Below, in pieces: positions 34,685 through 42,141 of a DNA stretch of 64,000 nt. This DNA is from JAWKIJ01 sp041394325 (lineage in GTDB: Bacteria > Actinomycetota > Acidimicrobiia > Acidimicrobiales > Microtrichaceae), in the NCBI GenBank assembly GCA_041394325.1, contig JAWKIJ010000001.1, positions 868,001-932,000 on the forward strand, given 5' to 3'. How positions within the stretch are numbered: position 1 is the first letter of the stretch; the number at the start of each line of letters is the position of its first letter. The notes below the pieces were generated by a model, which had not been told where the DNA came from, searched no databases, and saw nothing but the letters and a program-made list of their open reading frames with translations. Made by a program: the position numbers and the translations under genes.

Positions 34685-36022
34685 ATGGAACACCAACAGT
34701 CCTACGTGCTCCGCACCGTCGAGGAGCGTCGGGTGCCGCTGGTCCGCCTCTGGTTCTGCGACGTGCTGGGCCAGCTCAAGTCCGTGGCGATCTCGCCGTT
34801 GGAGTTGGAGGCGGCTTTCGAGGACGGCGTGCAGTTCGACGGTTCGGCGATCGACGGCTTCAGCCGCGTCCAGGAGAGCGACGTCTTGGCCATCCCGGAT
34901 GCGTCGAGCTTCCAGCTCATGAGCCTGGGCGAAGGCGGCGAGCTGAACGCCCGCCTGTTCTGCGACCTGGTCAACGTCGACGGAAGCCCCTTCGAGGGTG
35001 ATCCGCGGCAGGTGCTCAAGCGCAACGCGCAACGCGCCCGGGATGCCGGTTTCACCCTGATGTGCGCGCCGGAGGTCGAGTTCTTCTACTTCCAGAGCGA
35101 CGACACCTCACAGATGCCACTCCCGCTCGACGAGGCGGGCTACTTCGACCTCACCACCAAGGACGTCGCATCCGACATCCGTCGGGCGACCATCCAACGA
35201 CTCGAGACCACCGGCATCCCCGTCGAATACTCGTTCCACGAGGACGCGCCCTCCCAACACGAGATCGACCTGCGATACACCGACGCCTTGTCGATGGCCG
35301 ACAACGTCATGACATTGCGCCTCGTCGTCCGCGAGGTGGCGCTGCGCCACGGAGTGCATGCCACGTTCATGCCGAAACCGCTCCACGGAGTGCAGGGCTC
35401 CGGTATGCACACGCACCTTTCGCTGTTCGCCGGCGAGGACAACGCGTTCCACGATCCCGACGCGCCCGACGGCCTGTCATCGACGGCGCGTCACTTCATC
35501 GCGGGCCTGTTGGTGCATGCGCCCGAAACGACCGCGATCACCAACCAACTCGTCAACAGCTACAAACGCCTGATCAGCGGTTTCGAGGCACCGGTACACG
35601 TGACGTGGGCGCACAACAACCGCTCATCACTAATTCGCATCCCCATCACCAAGCGCGGCCGCGAGGCGGCGTCGACCCGGATCGAGTACCGGGCGATCGA
35701 TCCATCGTGCAACCCGTACCTCGCCTTCTCGGTGATGCTCGCGGCCGGGCTCGCAGGGATCGACGGCGGTTACGAGTTGCCGCCGGAGGCCTCCGCCAAC
35801 ATGTTCGAGTTGTCCAAGGCCGAGCGCGAGGCGGCCGGCATCGCGTCGTTGCCGTCCTCGTTGGCCGAGGCGCTCGACCGAATGGAGCAGTCGGCACTGG
35901 TCCACGAGACGCTCGGTGAACACATATTCGAGTGGTTCCTCCGCAACAAACGGGCGGAGTGGTCCGACTACGAGGCCCACGTCAGCCAGTTCGAGCTCGA
36001 CCGCTACCTGTCGCGTTGGTGA
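34685..36022 (+). CDS. glnA: Glutamine synthetase type I family (GlnA2-like)
   Basis: 445 residues of the GSI fold. It has VRLWFCDVLGQLKSV at the N-terminus, FDGSAIDGF, APEVEFFYF (metal), the ATP-side FMPKPLHGVQGSGMHTHLSLF, NSYKRLISGFEAPVHVTWA and IEYRAIDPSCNPYLAFS. The length fits the shorter GSI-alpha/GlnA2 type rather than the 470-residue adenylylated enzyme. GlnA2-like proteins may be true synthetases or gamma-glutamyl-polyamine ligases, so the substrate is open. GGTGGAGG precedes ATG 34685. glnR follows after 1 base. Confidence 0.9.
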   Translation: MEHQQSYVLRTVEERRVPLVRLWFCDVLGQLKSVAISPLELEAAFEDGVQFDGSAIDGFSRVQESDVLAIPDASSFQLMSLGEGGELNARLFCDLVNVDGSPFEGDPRQVLKRNAQRARDAGFTLMCAPEVEFFYFQSDDTSQMPLPLDEAGYFDLTTKDVASDIRRATIQRLETTGIPVEYSFHEDAPSQHEIDLRYTDALSMADNVMTLRLVVREVALRHGVHATFMPKPLHGVQGSGMHTHLSLFAGEDNAFHDPDAPDGLSSTARHFIAGLLVHAPETTAITNQLVNSYKRLISGFEAPVHVTWAHNNRSSLIRIPITKRGREAASTRIEYRAIDPSCNPYLAFSVMLAAGLAGIDGGYELPPEASANMFELSKAEREAAGIASLPSSLAEALDRMEQSALVHETLGEHIFEWFLRNKRAEWSDYEAHVSQFELDRYLSRW

Positions 36023-36023
36023 G

Positions 36024-36734
36024 ATGACCACCGAGGACCCGCTGCTGTGCTGGCCGACGACGCCCGCTCCCGAACTGGTTCGCACGATCGAGATCGCCGG
36101 TTTCGGATGGGCGACCGTGCAGAGCCGGATCGAGGTCGGGGAGTCGCGCTGGATGGGCGCGGTGATCGACCTGTCCGCAGACCTACAGGACGCACTGGAC
36201 TTCGCGCGGGCCGTGCGCGACGAACCCGACACGTCGGTCCCCGTGTTGTTCCTCGTCGGCGGGGCACAGATCGGGGATCTCGCCGAGCACCATTCGTTGT
36301 TCGACGACTTCTGCGTCACGCCGTTCCACCCCGTCGAACTCGAGGCCCGGCTTCGCCGTCTCCTCCACCGTCGGCGTCACGACACGACCGGTCCGGTCCC
36401 CGCGTCCCCGTCGGACCTCGACGACCCCGAGATCGTTCGATACGGGCCGCTGGTGTTGAATGTCGAGACCTACCAGGCGACCGTCGACGGTGAGCCACTC
36501 GACCTCACGTACATGGAATACGAGCTCCTGAAGTTCCTCGCCCAGAGTCCCGGACGCGTCTTCACCCGCGAGTCGCTGCTCAGCCAGGTCTGGGGCTACG
36601 ACTACTTCGGCGGTGCGCGTACGGTGGACGTCCACGTCCGGAGACTTCGCGCCAAGCTCGGCGAGCAGCACGCCACGCTGATCTCGACCGTGAGGTCGGT
36701 GGGCTATCGCCTGGGTGAGAGCCGTTGGGGCTGA
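36024..36734 (+). CDS. glnR: OmpR-family response regulator, GlnR-like
   Basis: 236 residues. The N-terminal receiver-like domain is atypical: the usual acidic pocket is weak, although an Asp sits in GAVIDLSADL where phosphorylation would occur. The C-terminal winged helix is canonical (LTYMEYELLKFLAQSPGRVFTRESLLSQVWG, RTVDVHVRRLRAKLG). An atypical receiver plus winged helix, placed 1 base after glnA, matches GlnR, the global nitrogen regulator of actinobacteria, which works without a cognate kinase. It probably binds the half-sites at 34620-34646. Confidence 0.85.
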   Translation: MTTEDPLLCWPTTPAPELVRTIEIAGFGWATVQSRIEVGESRWMGAVIDLSADLQDALDFARAVRDEPDTSVPVLFLVGGAQIGDLAEHHSLFDDFCVTPFHPVELEARLRRLLHRRRHDTTGPVPASPSDLDDPEIVRYGPLVLNVETYQATVDGEPLDLTYMEYELLKFLAQSPGRVFTRESLLSQVWGYDYFGGARTVDVHVRRLRAKLGEQHATLISTVRSVGYRLGESRWG

Positions 36735-36737
36735 GGC

Positions 36738-36896
36738 TCAGCCGTTGAGATCGACGAGTTCGGAACCCTCGTGGGTTTCATCAACGTCCCGCTGCACGAA
36801 GTAGCCGATCACTCCGGCAAGAGCGCCGCCGGTGACGAGTACGGCCACGGGGATGACGACGACCAGGACGATCACGATGATGACGGCACCGACCAT
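36738..36896 (-). CDS. 52-residue single-pass membrane protein
   Basis: A very small protein: a hydrophobic helix of about 30 residues (VGAVIIVIVLVVVIPVAVLV and on to GVIGYFVQ) followed by an acidic tail ending ELVDLNG. ATG 36896 follows AGGATGGAG. No family recognised. It converges on glnR with 3 bases between stops. Confidence 0.5.
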   Translation of the reverse strand: MVGAVIIVIVLVVVIPVAVLVTGGALAGVIGYFVQRDVDETHEGSELVDLNG

Positions 36897-36930
36897 GGCT
36901 CCATCCTGACACAGTTCTCGTCGATTCCGG

Positions 36931-38577
36931 TCATCCCGAAACCGAAAACGCGACATCGGTCGGCCAGGTCGGTGGGCATCCTTGGGCCGCCCACACCGAA
37001 CCGGCGACCGCGGCGAACACGGCGTCGGATCCACAGACGGGCCCGCGATCGCCGTCGGGGTGGATCGTCACATCGACCGGAACCATGTCCAAGGGCCTGA
37101 CGATGCCCAGCGAACGGATCGTGAGCGTGTGTACCTCCCCCTCATCGTCCACCGTCAGGGATTCGGACGTGACCCAACCGAGCGCCATGTGCGCGGCCCC
37201 GATGCAGTAGCTGCGCAGCACGGTGGCGTCCAGTACCTCGCCGCACCGAACCTCCACCTCGATCCCCGTCGGCAGGCACTCTGCGGAGGCCCAGGCGCCC
37301 TCGGGTGAGGTGACCTCACATCGGGTCGTTCCGTCACGGCGCGCCCTGGTGGCCGCGAGGAAGGCAGCGACCTCACCCCAACCCGCGGCGCGAACCGATC
37401 CGGAGGTGGGTGGGCCGACGACGTCGACCTCTGTGACGGTGACCGAGGCGACGCCCACGTCACGGGCGTAGGAGGCCACGACCTCCCCGATACCCGGCGT
37501 CCGAGCGACGACGACGCGGAGCGAACCGTCGGAGCGCAGCGCCAGCGACAGTGGGGGGCGCTTCGCACCGTGGCGGGTGACGTCCTCCCGTGACCAACGA
37601 ACACGGACGGGCCGACCGTGCAGCGCCGCCCCCGCGGCGGCCTGCTCCCGCACGGGGGTTTCGGCCTTGCCGCCAAAACCGCCACCGTTCGCCTCGGGGT
37701 CGGCCGGATCGCCGTCGGGTTCGCACCACGACGAGTCGGTCTCGATGTAGCCGGGGTCGACCCAGGAGGTTCGCAGCGTCGACACCCAGTCCTCAGTCGG
37801 CTCCGGCAGCGGAACGGGGGGTGTGGACCTCTGTGTGGACTGACGACCCTGGACCTTGCCGATCGCGGCGCGCGCGCCGGCGGCGGTATCGGCCACGACC
37901 AACGTCCCGTCGGCGGCCCGCAGGCCGACCGGCGCGTCGCGGGGCGCTCGGTCGTCGGCGAACCCTCCACGCCCGAGTACCACCTCGGGGCCGACTGCCT
38001 GATGTCGGTGCCCTTCGATCGTCGCCCGGCGAGCTGCGCCATCGAGATCGCGGGCGTCGATCTCGGAGGCGGGTGACCGCGATCCCGAGAACGCCGTCCC
38101 GGCATCCTCGGCCGCTTCGAAGATGGTCTGCCAGCCGGTACAACGGCACAGGTGCGCGGCGAGCGCTCGGCCGACGACCCGCCGGTCCGAGAGGTCGTCG
38201 CCGCGGCGACGGTGCCCTTCGAGGCGCATGATGATCCCCGGGGTGCAGAAGCCACACTGGCTCGCGCCGGCCTCGACGAACGCCCTACTCCACCGAGCAC
38301 CGACCTCGGGGGCGAGCCCGTCAACGGTCTCGATGGTGCGCCCCGCGACCCGCCGGGCCGGCGTCACACAGCTCACCCTGGGTGTGCCGTCGACCAACAC
38401 GGTGCAACACCCGCACTGGCCTTGGGGGCTGCAGCCGTCCTTGACCGACATGACGCCGAGGCGATCGCGGAGTACCTCCAGCAACGAGCCTGAGTCGTCG
38501 GCCACATCGACGACGCGGCCGTCGAGCGTGAATCGAAGCCCGGGCGCGGAGGAGCCGGCGTCCTGAGCGTTCGACAC
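36931..38577 (-). CDS. Xanthine-dehydrogenase-like fusion: [2Fe-2S] domain plus shortened molybdopterin domain
   Basis: 548 residues. Residues 1-160 form a complete CoxS/XDH small subunit: plant-type cluster C49-x5-C55-x2-C58-x11-C70 and the second cluster C108-x2-C111 with C144-x-C146 (HLCRCTGW). The remainder resembles the molybdopterin-binding subunit, with GGGFGGKAE and a typical C-terminal segment (WAAQGCPPTWPTD), but is only about 350 residues where that subunit normally has about 750. No FAD subunit is adjacent. The chain reads without frame breaks. GTG 38577 is preceded by GAGGTCGCC. Catalysis cannot be assumed. Confidence 0.72.
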   Translation of the reverse strand: MSNAQDAGSSAPGLRFTLDGRVVDVADDSGSLLEVLRDRLGVMSVKDGCSPQGQCGCCTVLVDGTPRVSCVTPARRVAGRTIETVDGLAPEVGARWSRAFVEAGASQCGFCTPGIIMRLEGHRRRGDDLSDRRVVGRALAAHLCRCTGWQTIFEAAEDAGTAFSGSRSPASEIDARDLDGAARRATIEGHRHQAVGPEVVLGRGGFADDRAPRDAPVGLRAADGTLVVADTAAGARAAIGKVQGRQSTQRSTPPVPLPEPTEDWVSTLRTSWVDPGYIETDSSWCEPDGDPADPEANGGGFGGKAETPVREQAAAGAALHGRPVRVRWSREDVTRHGAKRPPLSLALRSDGSLRVVVARTPGIGEVVASYARDVGVASVTVTEVDVVGPPTSGSVRAAGWGEVAAFLAATRARRDGTTRCEVTSPEGAWASAECLPTGIEVEVRCGEVLDATVLRSYCIGAAHMALGWVTSESLTVDDEGEVHTLTIRSLGIVRPLDMVPVDVTIHPDGDRGPVCGSDAVFAAVAGSVWAAQGCPPTWPTDVAFSVSG

Positions 38578-38610
38578 GGCGACCTCGACGATGCCCGGTC
38601 GGGGACCGGT

Positions 38611-38931
38611 TCAGCTGAACGAGGAGCCGCACCCGCAGGTCTTGTTGGCGTTCGGGTTGTTGATCTCGAAGCCGGACTTCTCGAGACCGTCCTTGTAGTC
38701 GAGTTCGGCGCCCATGAGCAGTGGCGCGCTGGTGGGGTCGACGACGACCTTCACTCCGGCGAAATCGGTCTGCTCGTCCTCCGTGTTCACCTCGGTGTCG
38801 AAGTACATCTCGTAGGAGAAGCCCGAACAACCACCGGGCCGCACTGCCACGCGCAACGCCAAGCCTTCCTCACCCTCGGCATCGATCAGCTGACGAACCT
38901 TCGTCGCGGCGGAATCGGTGAGCGTGATCAT
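38611..38931 (-). CDS. HesB/IscA/ErpA-type iron-sulfur insertion protein
   Basis: 106 residues of the A-type carrier family: ITLTDSAATKVRQLI start, first ligand cysteine in RPGGCSGFSYEM (near residue 35), and the C-terminal pair in NKTCGCGSSFS. It receives [Fe-S] clusters and passes them to apoenzymes. GGAGG lies 6 bases before ATG 38931. Its neighbours are an iron-sulfur oxidoreductase and an Mrp-type ATPase, so the three may form a local cluster-assembly group. Confidence 0.92.
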   Translation of the reverse strand: MITLTDSAATKVRQLIDAEGEEGLALRVAVRPGGCSGFSYEMYFDTEVNTEDEQTDFAGVKVVVDPTSAPLLMGAELDYKDGLEKSGFEINNPNANKTCGCGSSFS

Positions 38932-39060
38932 GACCAACCTCCATGTGCGGGCACGTGCGTCGCGTCCGAGAGTGTACCGGCAGGGTTCGACCAGCGACAT
39001 CGCGTCGCGCCACGCCGAGCAGGAGACAAGGCGCACAGGGAACACGTGTCCACCGGGACC

Positions 39061-39066
39061 TACACT
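39061..39066 (+). promoter_or_regulatory. -10 hexamer TACACT of a likely leaderless mrp promoter
   Basis: TACACT with 6 bases to ATG 39073. Confidence 0.5.
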
Positions 39067-39072
39067 CGGACC

Positions 39073-40233
39073 ATGGCCACTCCGACGGTCGACGAGGTAA
39101 CCGGCATGCTCGGGGCCGTCATCGACCCCGAGTTGGGAAGCGACATCGTCACCCTCGGCATGGTCCGCAAGGTGACCGTCGACCCCGACGGTACGGTCGG
39201 GGTCACGGTTGCACTCACGACCAGCGGCTGCCCTCTTCGTGCGCAGATCCAACGGGATGTCCGTGAACGGATCGGGTCACTTCCCGGTGTCTCGTCGGTG
39301 AAGATTCACTGGAGCGAGCTCACTGCCGAGGAGAAGGCCACGACGATGTCGACGGCGCGGCGCATCATCTCGGAGCGCTCCCCCGTGACCGCGATCCCAC
39401 CGACGACGCGGGTCCTGATGGTCGCTTCCGGCAAGGGGGGCGTGGGCAAGTCCTCGGTCACGGTCAACCTGGCCACCGCCCTGGCCCTCCAGGGTCGCGG
39501 TGTCGGGCTCATCGACGCCGACATCTGGGGCTTCTCCGTTCCGCGGATGACCGGAGTCGGCGGTCGACTCGAAGCGGATGAACGGTCGGGACGGATCGCA
39601 CCGCGCGTGGTGCCCGTCGGGGACGGTGAGTTGCGGATCGTGTCGATGGGGTTCCTCGTCGACGACGAGGAGCGCGCGTTGATGTGGCGCGGCCTGATCC
39701 TCCAGCGGGCGGTACGACACTTCCTCGAGGATGTCGACTGGGGCCATGACCTCGACTATCTGCTGATCGACATGCCGCCGGGAACCGGCGACGTGCAGAT
39801 GGGCCTCGCGAAGATGCTGCCCCGCGCCGAGATGCTGGTGGTCACCACACCGTCGCTGAGCGCGCAGAAGGTGGCGGCACGGGCGGTGAGCATGGCACGC
39901 CAGAACTATCTGCGGGTCATCGGCGTGATCGAGAACATGAGCGCGTTCGTGGCGCCGGACGGCTCGCGCCACGAGATCTTCGGGAGCGGGGGCGGTGAAC
40001 GGCTCGCGGCGACCATCGGCGCTCCACTACTCGCCCGGATCCCCATCGAGGCCGCGGTCGCCGCCGGTGGCGACGAAGGCCGTCCCGCCGCGTTGTCGTC
40101 GGGTGTCGCGTCGGACGTGTTCGCCCGGCTCGCCTCCGACATCGCCACCGAGCTGGCACCGCCCATCGAGATGGCCGGCTGCTCCGCCATCAAGTTGGCG
40201 CTGCTCCGCAATCAGGTGGCGAAGTCGGCCTGA
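39073..40233 (+). CDS. mrp: Mrp/NBP35-family ATP-binding protein (Fe-S carrier)
   Basis: 386 residues. The N-terminal 90 residues are a DUF59/MIP18 domain (GAVIDPELGSDIVTLGMV, TTSGCPLRAQIQ). The P-loop domain has the deviant Walker A ASGKGGVGKSSV, GLIDADIWGFSVPRM and LLIDMPPGTGDVQ. Mrp proteins bind and transfer [4Fe-4S] clusters. The CPxC pair found near ENMS in many homologues is absent here (ENMSAFVAPDG), as in mycobacterial Mrp. It is divergent from the A-type carrier gene. Confidence 0.92.
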   Translation: MATPTVDEVTGMLGAVIDPELGSDIVTLGMVRKVTVDPDGTVGVTVALTTSGCPLRAQIQRDVRERIGSLPGVSSVKIHWSELTAEEKATTMSTARRIISERSPVTAIPPTTRVLMVASGKGGVGKSSVTVNLATALALQGRGVGLIDADIWGFSVPRMTGVGGRLEADERSGRIAPRVVPVGDGELRIVSMGFLVDDEERALMWRGLILQRAVRHFLEDVDWGHDLDYLLIDMPPGTGDVQMGLAKMLPRAEMLVVTTPSLSAQKVAARAVSMARQNYLRVIGVIENMSAFVAPDGSRHEIFGSGGGERLAATIGAPLLARIPIEAAVAAGGDEGRPAALSSGVASDVFARLASDIATELAPPIEMAGCSAIKLALLRNQVAKSA

Positions 40234-40268
40234 CGACTCCGTCACCGGCGTGCTCGGCAAGTCCCCCT

Positions 40269-41117
40269 CTACCCGGGAAGCTCGCGACCGTCGATTCTAC
40301 GCGCCGTGAGCGCGTCGTATACCTCGTCGTCGGCCATCACGATCCGCAACCCACCGCCGACCTGGACGATCGCCGGACAGGCGGGCTCGACCGAGGTGAG
40401 GGCCGCGGCGTGCTCCACGACCTCCGATGCCGTCTCGAAGGGAACGAGAGCCTCCAGGCTCCGCACGGTCGGAAAGATCAGGTCGAACTCACCCGCCTGG
40501 TGGCGGGCGAGCGCGTCGGCGGGACGGATCCACAGATTGGCGATGACCTCACGATCGTCGTGGAGCGGCGTCTGTGCATCCGGCGCGATCGCCACGAAGA
40601 ACCTCGTGTCGTACCGACGAGGGGCGCCCAGAGGGGTGATCCACCGGCTGAAGTAGTGGATCCGGTCGGTGGCGAGGACGAGATGCTCGACGCTGACGAC
40701 GTCGCGAAGGGGTCGCTCGTCGGAGTCGACGGCGCGGCGATACGCCGTGAACCGGTCCTCGACGTCGGGCGAGTCGAAACGGACGATCGCGCCGCGGTCG
40801 TCGAGCGCCATCAGCAACCCCGCCTCCTCGAACGACTCGCGGATCGCGGCAACCCAGTAGGCAAGCCCACCCCGGTCGAGGCCGAGTCGCTCCGACGCAA
40901 CCGAGTCGCTGAGCAGGGATATCGCCTCGACCGCTGGATCACCGTCGGACGGGTCGACCGCCCCACCGGGAAACACATAGGCACCGCCGACGAAGTCCGA
41001 GTCGAGGTTTCGGCGCAACATGAAGACCTCGACACCCGCGTCACCGTCGCGCAACAGCATCACCGTCGCGGCGTCGCGGACGGGGACCTCGCCACCGTGG
41101 CCCAGATCGAACGTCAC
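40269..41117 (-). CDS. Nudix hydrolase (NUDT19/NUDT7-like)
   Basis: 282 residues. The Nudix box is FPGGAVD followed, after an insertion, by AIRESFEEAGLLM, which gives the REUXEExGU signature. The rest (RIHYFSRWITPLGAPRRYDTRFFVA) resembles the CoA-diphosphatase branch related to NUDT19. It would cleave a nucleoside diphosphate linked to another group, perhaps CoA or acyl-CoA. GTG 41117 is chosen; a start at 41168 is also open but would overlap fxsA. It is the last gene of the whiB-fxsA-nudix operon. Confidence 0.82.
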   Translation of the reverse strand: MTFDLGHGGEVPVRDAATVMLLRDGDAGVEVFMLRRNLDSDFVGGAYVFPGGAVDPSDGDPAVEAISLLSDSVASERLGLDRGGLAYWVAAIRESFEEAGLLMALDDRGAIVRFDSPDVEDRFTAYRRAVDSDERPLRDVVSVEHLVLATDRIHYFSRWITPLGAPRRYDTRFFVAIAPDAQTPLHDDREVIANLWIRPADALARHQAGEFDLIFPTVRSLEALVPFETASEVVEHAAALTSVEPACPAIVQVGGGLRIVMADDEVYDALTARRIDGRELPG

Positions 41118-41145
41118 AGGGTGCGTCCGATGGCGTGCGACCGCG

Positions 41146-41739
41146 TCACCAGGTCGAACCGCGGGCACCGTTGCCCCCGGGCGGCGGTGCCAACTCCTGG
41201 GGTGCGTCGTCCTCGAAGATCTCCTCGGCCTCGACGTCGATCACGTCGTGGTCGCGCTGCACCCCACCCGGCGACCGGGTCGACGCCGAGCGGGCACGAC
41301 CGGTGGTAAAGGTGAACCCCGCCCCGGGACGACCGGACGCGGGACCGCCGATAACCGTGATCCGCGAGCGGATGGCCTCTGATCCGTACCGGACCACCTG
41401 GCCGGCGGCGAGCCGCCGGATACGTCCGACACACAGAATCAGGCCCATCACGTCGCCGACGAAGCCGGGAAACACGAGCAGGACTCCGGCCAACACCGCC
41501 AGAGCTGCATCCGCGGCCGTCATCGACGGTGGCGTCCCGTCGTCGAGTTGGCGGAACACCCTGCCGAACACAGCGGTTCCAGTGCGACGGATCATGAAGA
41601 CGCCGAGGGCGCCGGTCACGACGACCTCGACGAAGACCACGTCCCAGCCGAACCTTCGGACCGCCAACCACAGCAGCGTCAACTCCAACAGCCCGAAGGC
41701 CGCGAAGAGCGCGAACGCGGACGGCAGCCTGCGGCGCAC
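41146..41739 (-). CDS. FxsA-family membrane protein
   Basis: 197 residues. The FxsA core is the first 110 residues, with three to four hydrophobic segments: ALFAAFGLLELTLLWLAV, the GVFMIRRTG turn, and ALAVLAGVLLVFPGFVGDVMGLILC, whose FPGFVGD motif defines the family. A long hydrophilic tail follows. The Escherichia coli relative affects exclusion of phage T7, but the normal role is unknown. GTG 41739 starts 2 bases after the whiB stop. Confidence 0.85.
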   Translation of the reverse strand: MRRRLPSAFALFAAFGLLELTLLWLAVRRFGWDVVFVEVVVTGALGVFMIRRTGTAVFGRVFRQLDDGTPPSMTAADAALAVLAGVLLVFPGFVGDVMGLILCVGRIRRLAAGQVVRYGSEAIRSRITVIGGPASGRPGAGFTFTTGRARSASTRSPGGVQRDHDVIDVEAEEIFEDDAPQELAPPPGGNGARGSTW

Positions 41740-41741
41740 GC

Positions 41742-42011
41742 CTAGCGGACCCCTACCGCCGTCTCGATCAGGGCGCGACGCTCCGACTCGCTCATACCGC
41801 CCCAGATGCCGTGCGGTTCACGAATCGCCATTGCGTAATCACGACAGTCCTTTTGTACCGCACACGAGGCACAGATCTCCTTCGCCTTGGCCTCGCGCTC
41901 GATCCGTTCGTGCTTGCGCTCGAACTGAGACGGCGGAAAGAACACCTGTGCGTGCGGCCCGCGGCACGCCCCTTTCGACTGCCAGGTCTCCAACGACGGT
42001 TGTGCGCTCAC
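41742..42011 (-). CDS. WhiB-family [4Fe-4S] regulator
   Basis: 89 residues. Four cluster cysteines are visible: one in KGACRGP and three in EICASCAVQKDC (C-x2-C-x5-C), followed by the GIWGG turn that contacts sigma factor A and a basic C-terminus. GTG 42011 has AGGGGGAG 8 bases upstream. The gene lies one gene away from a tandem pair of ArsA-like ATPases, as whiB4 does in mycobacteria, so a redox-sensing WhiB4-like role is possible but not shown. Confidence 0.93.
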   Translation of the reverse strand: MSAQPSLETWQSKGACRGPHAQVFFPPSQFERKHERIEREAKAKEICASCAVQKDCRDYAMAIREPHGIWGGMSESERRALIETAVGVR

Positions 42012-42026
42012 GGTTCGCTCCCCCTG

Positions 42027-42062
42027 GTCTGCGGCGCGCCGCCGCGCCGCCGCGCCGCAGAC
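42027..42062. repeat. 12-bp inverted repeat enclosing three 8-bp tandem repeats in the whiB promoter
   Basis: Arms GTCTGCGGCGCG (42027-42038) and CGCGCCGCAGAC (42051-42062) with a 12-base centre. Within it CGCGCCGC is repeated three times without interruption (42035-42058). One arm overlaps the whiB -10 box, so it could act as operator or as leader RNA structure. Confidence 0.8.
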
Positions 42063-42087
42063 TAGGACCGCTCAGGAAGGCCCACAA
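42059..42087 (-). promoter_or_regulatory. SigA-type promoter of whiB (TTGTGG, 17 bases, TAGTCT)
   Basis: Minus strand: -35 TTGTGG at 42082-42087, a 17-base spacer, -10 TAGTCT at 42059-42064. The start site would fall near 42052, giving a leader of about 40 bases with the AGGGGGAG ribosome site. Confidence 0.6.
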
Positions 42088-42141
42088 GGGGCGAACTTGC
42101 GCGATCGTCCGCTCGCGAGAGTGTCGGTCGTCGACGGCTGC

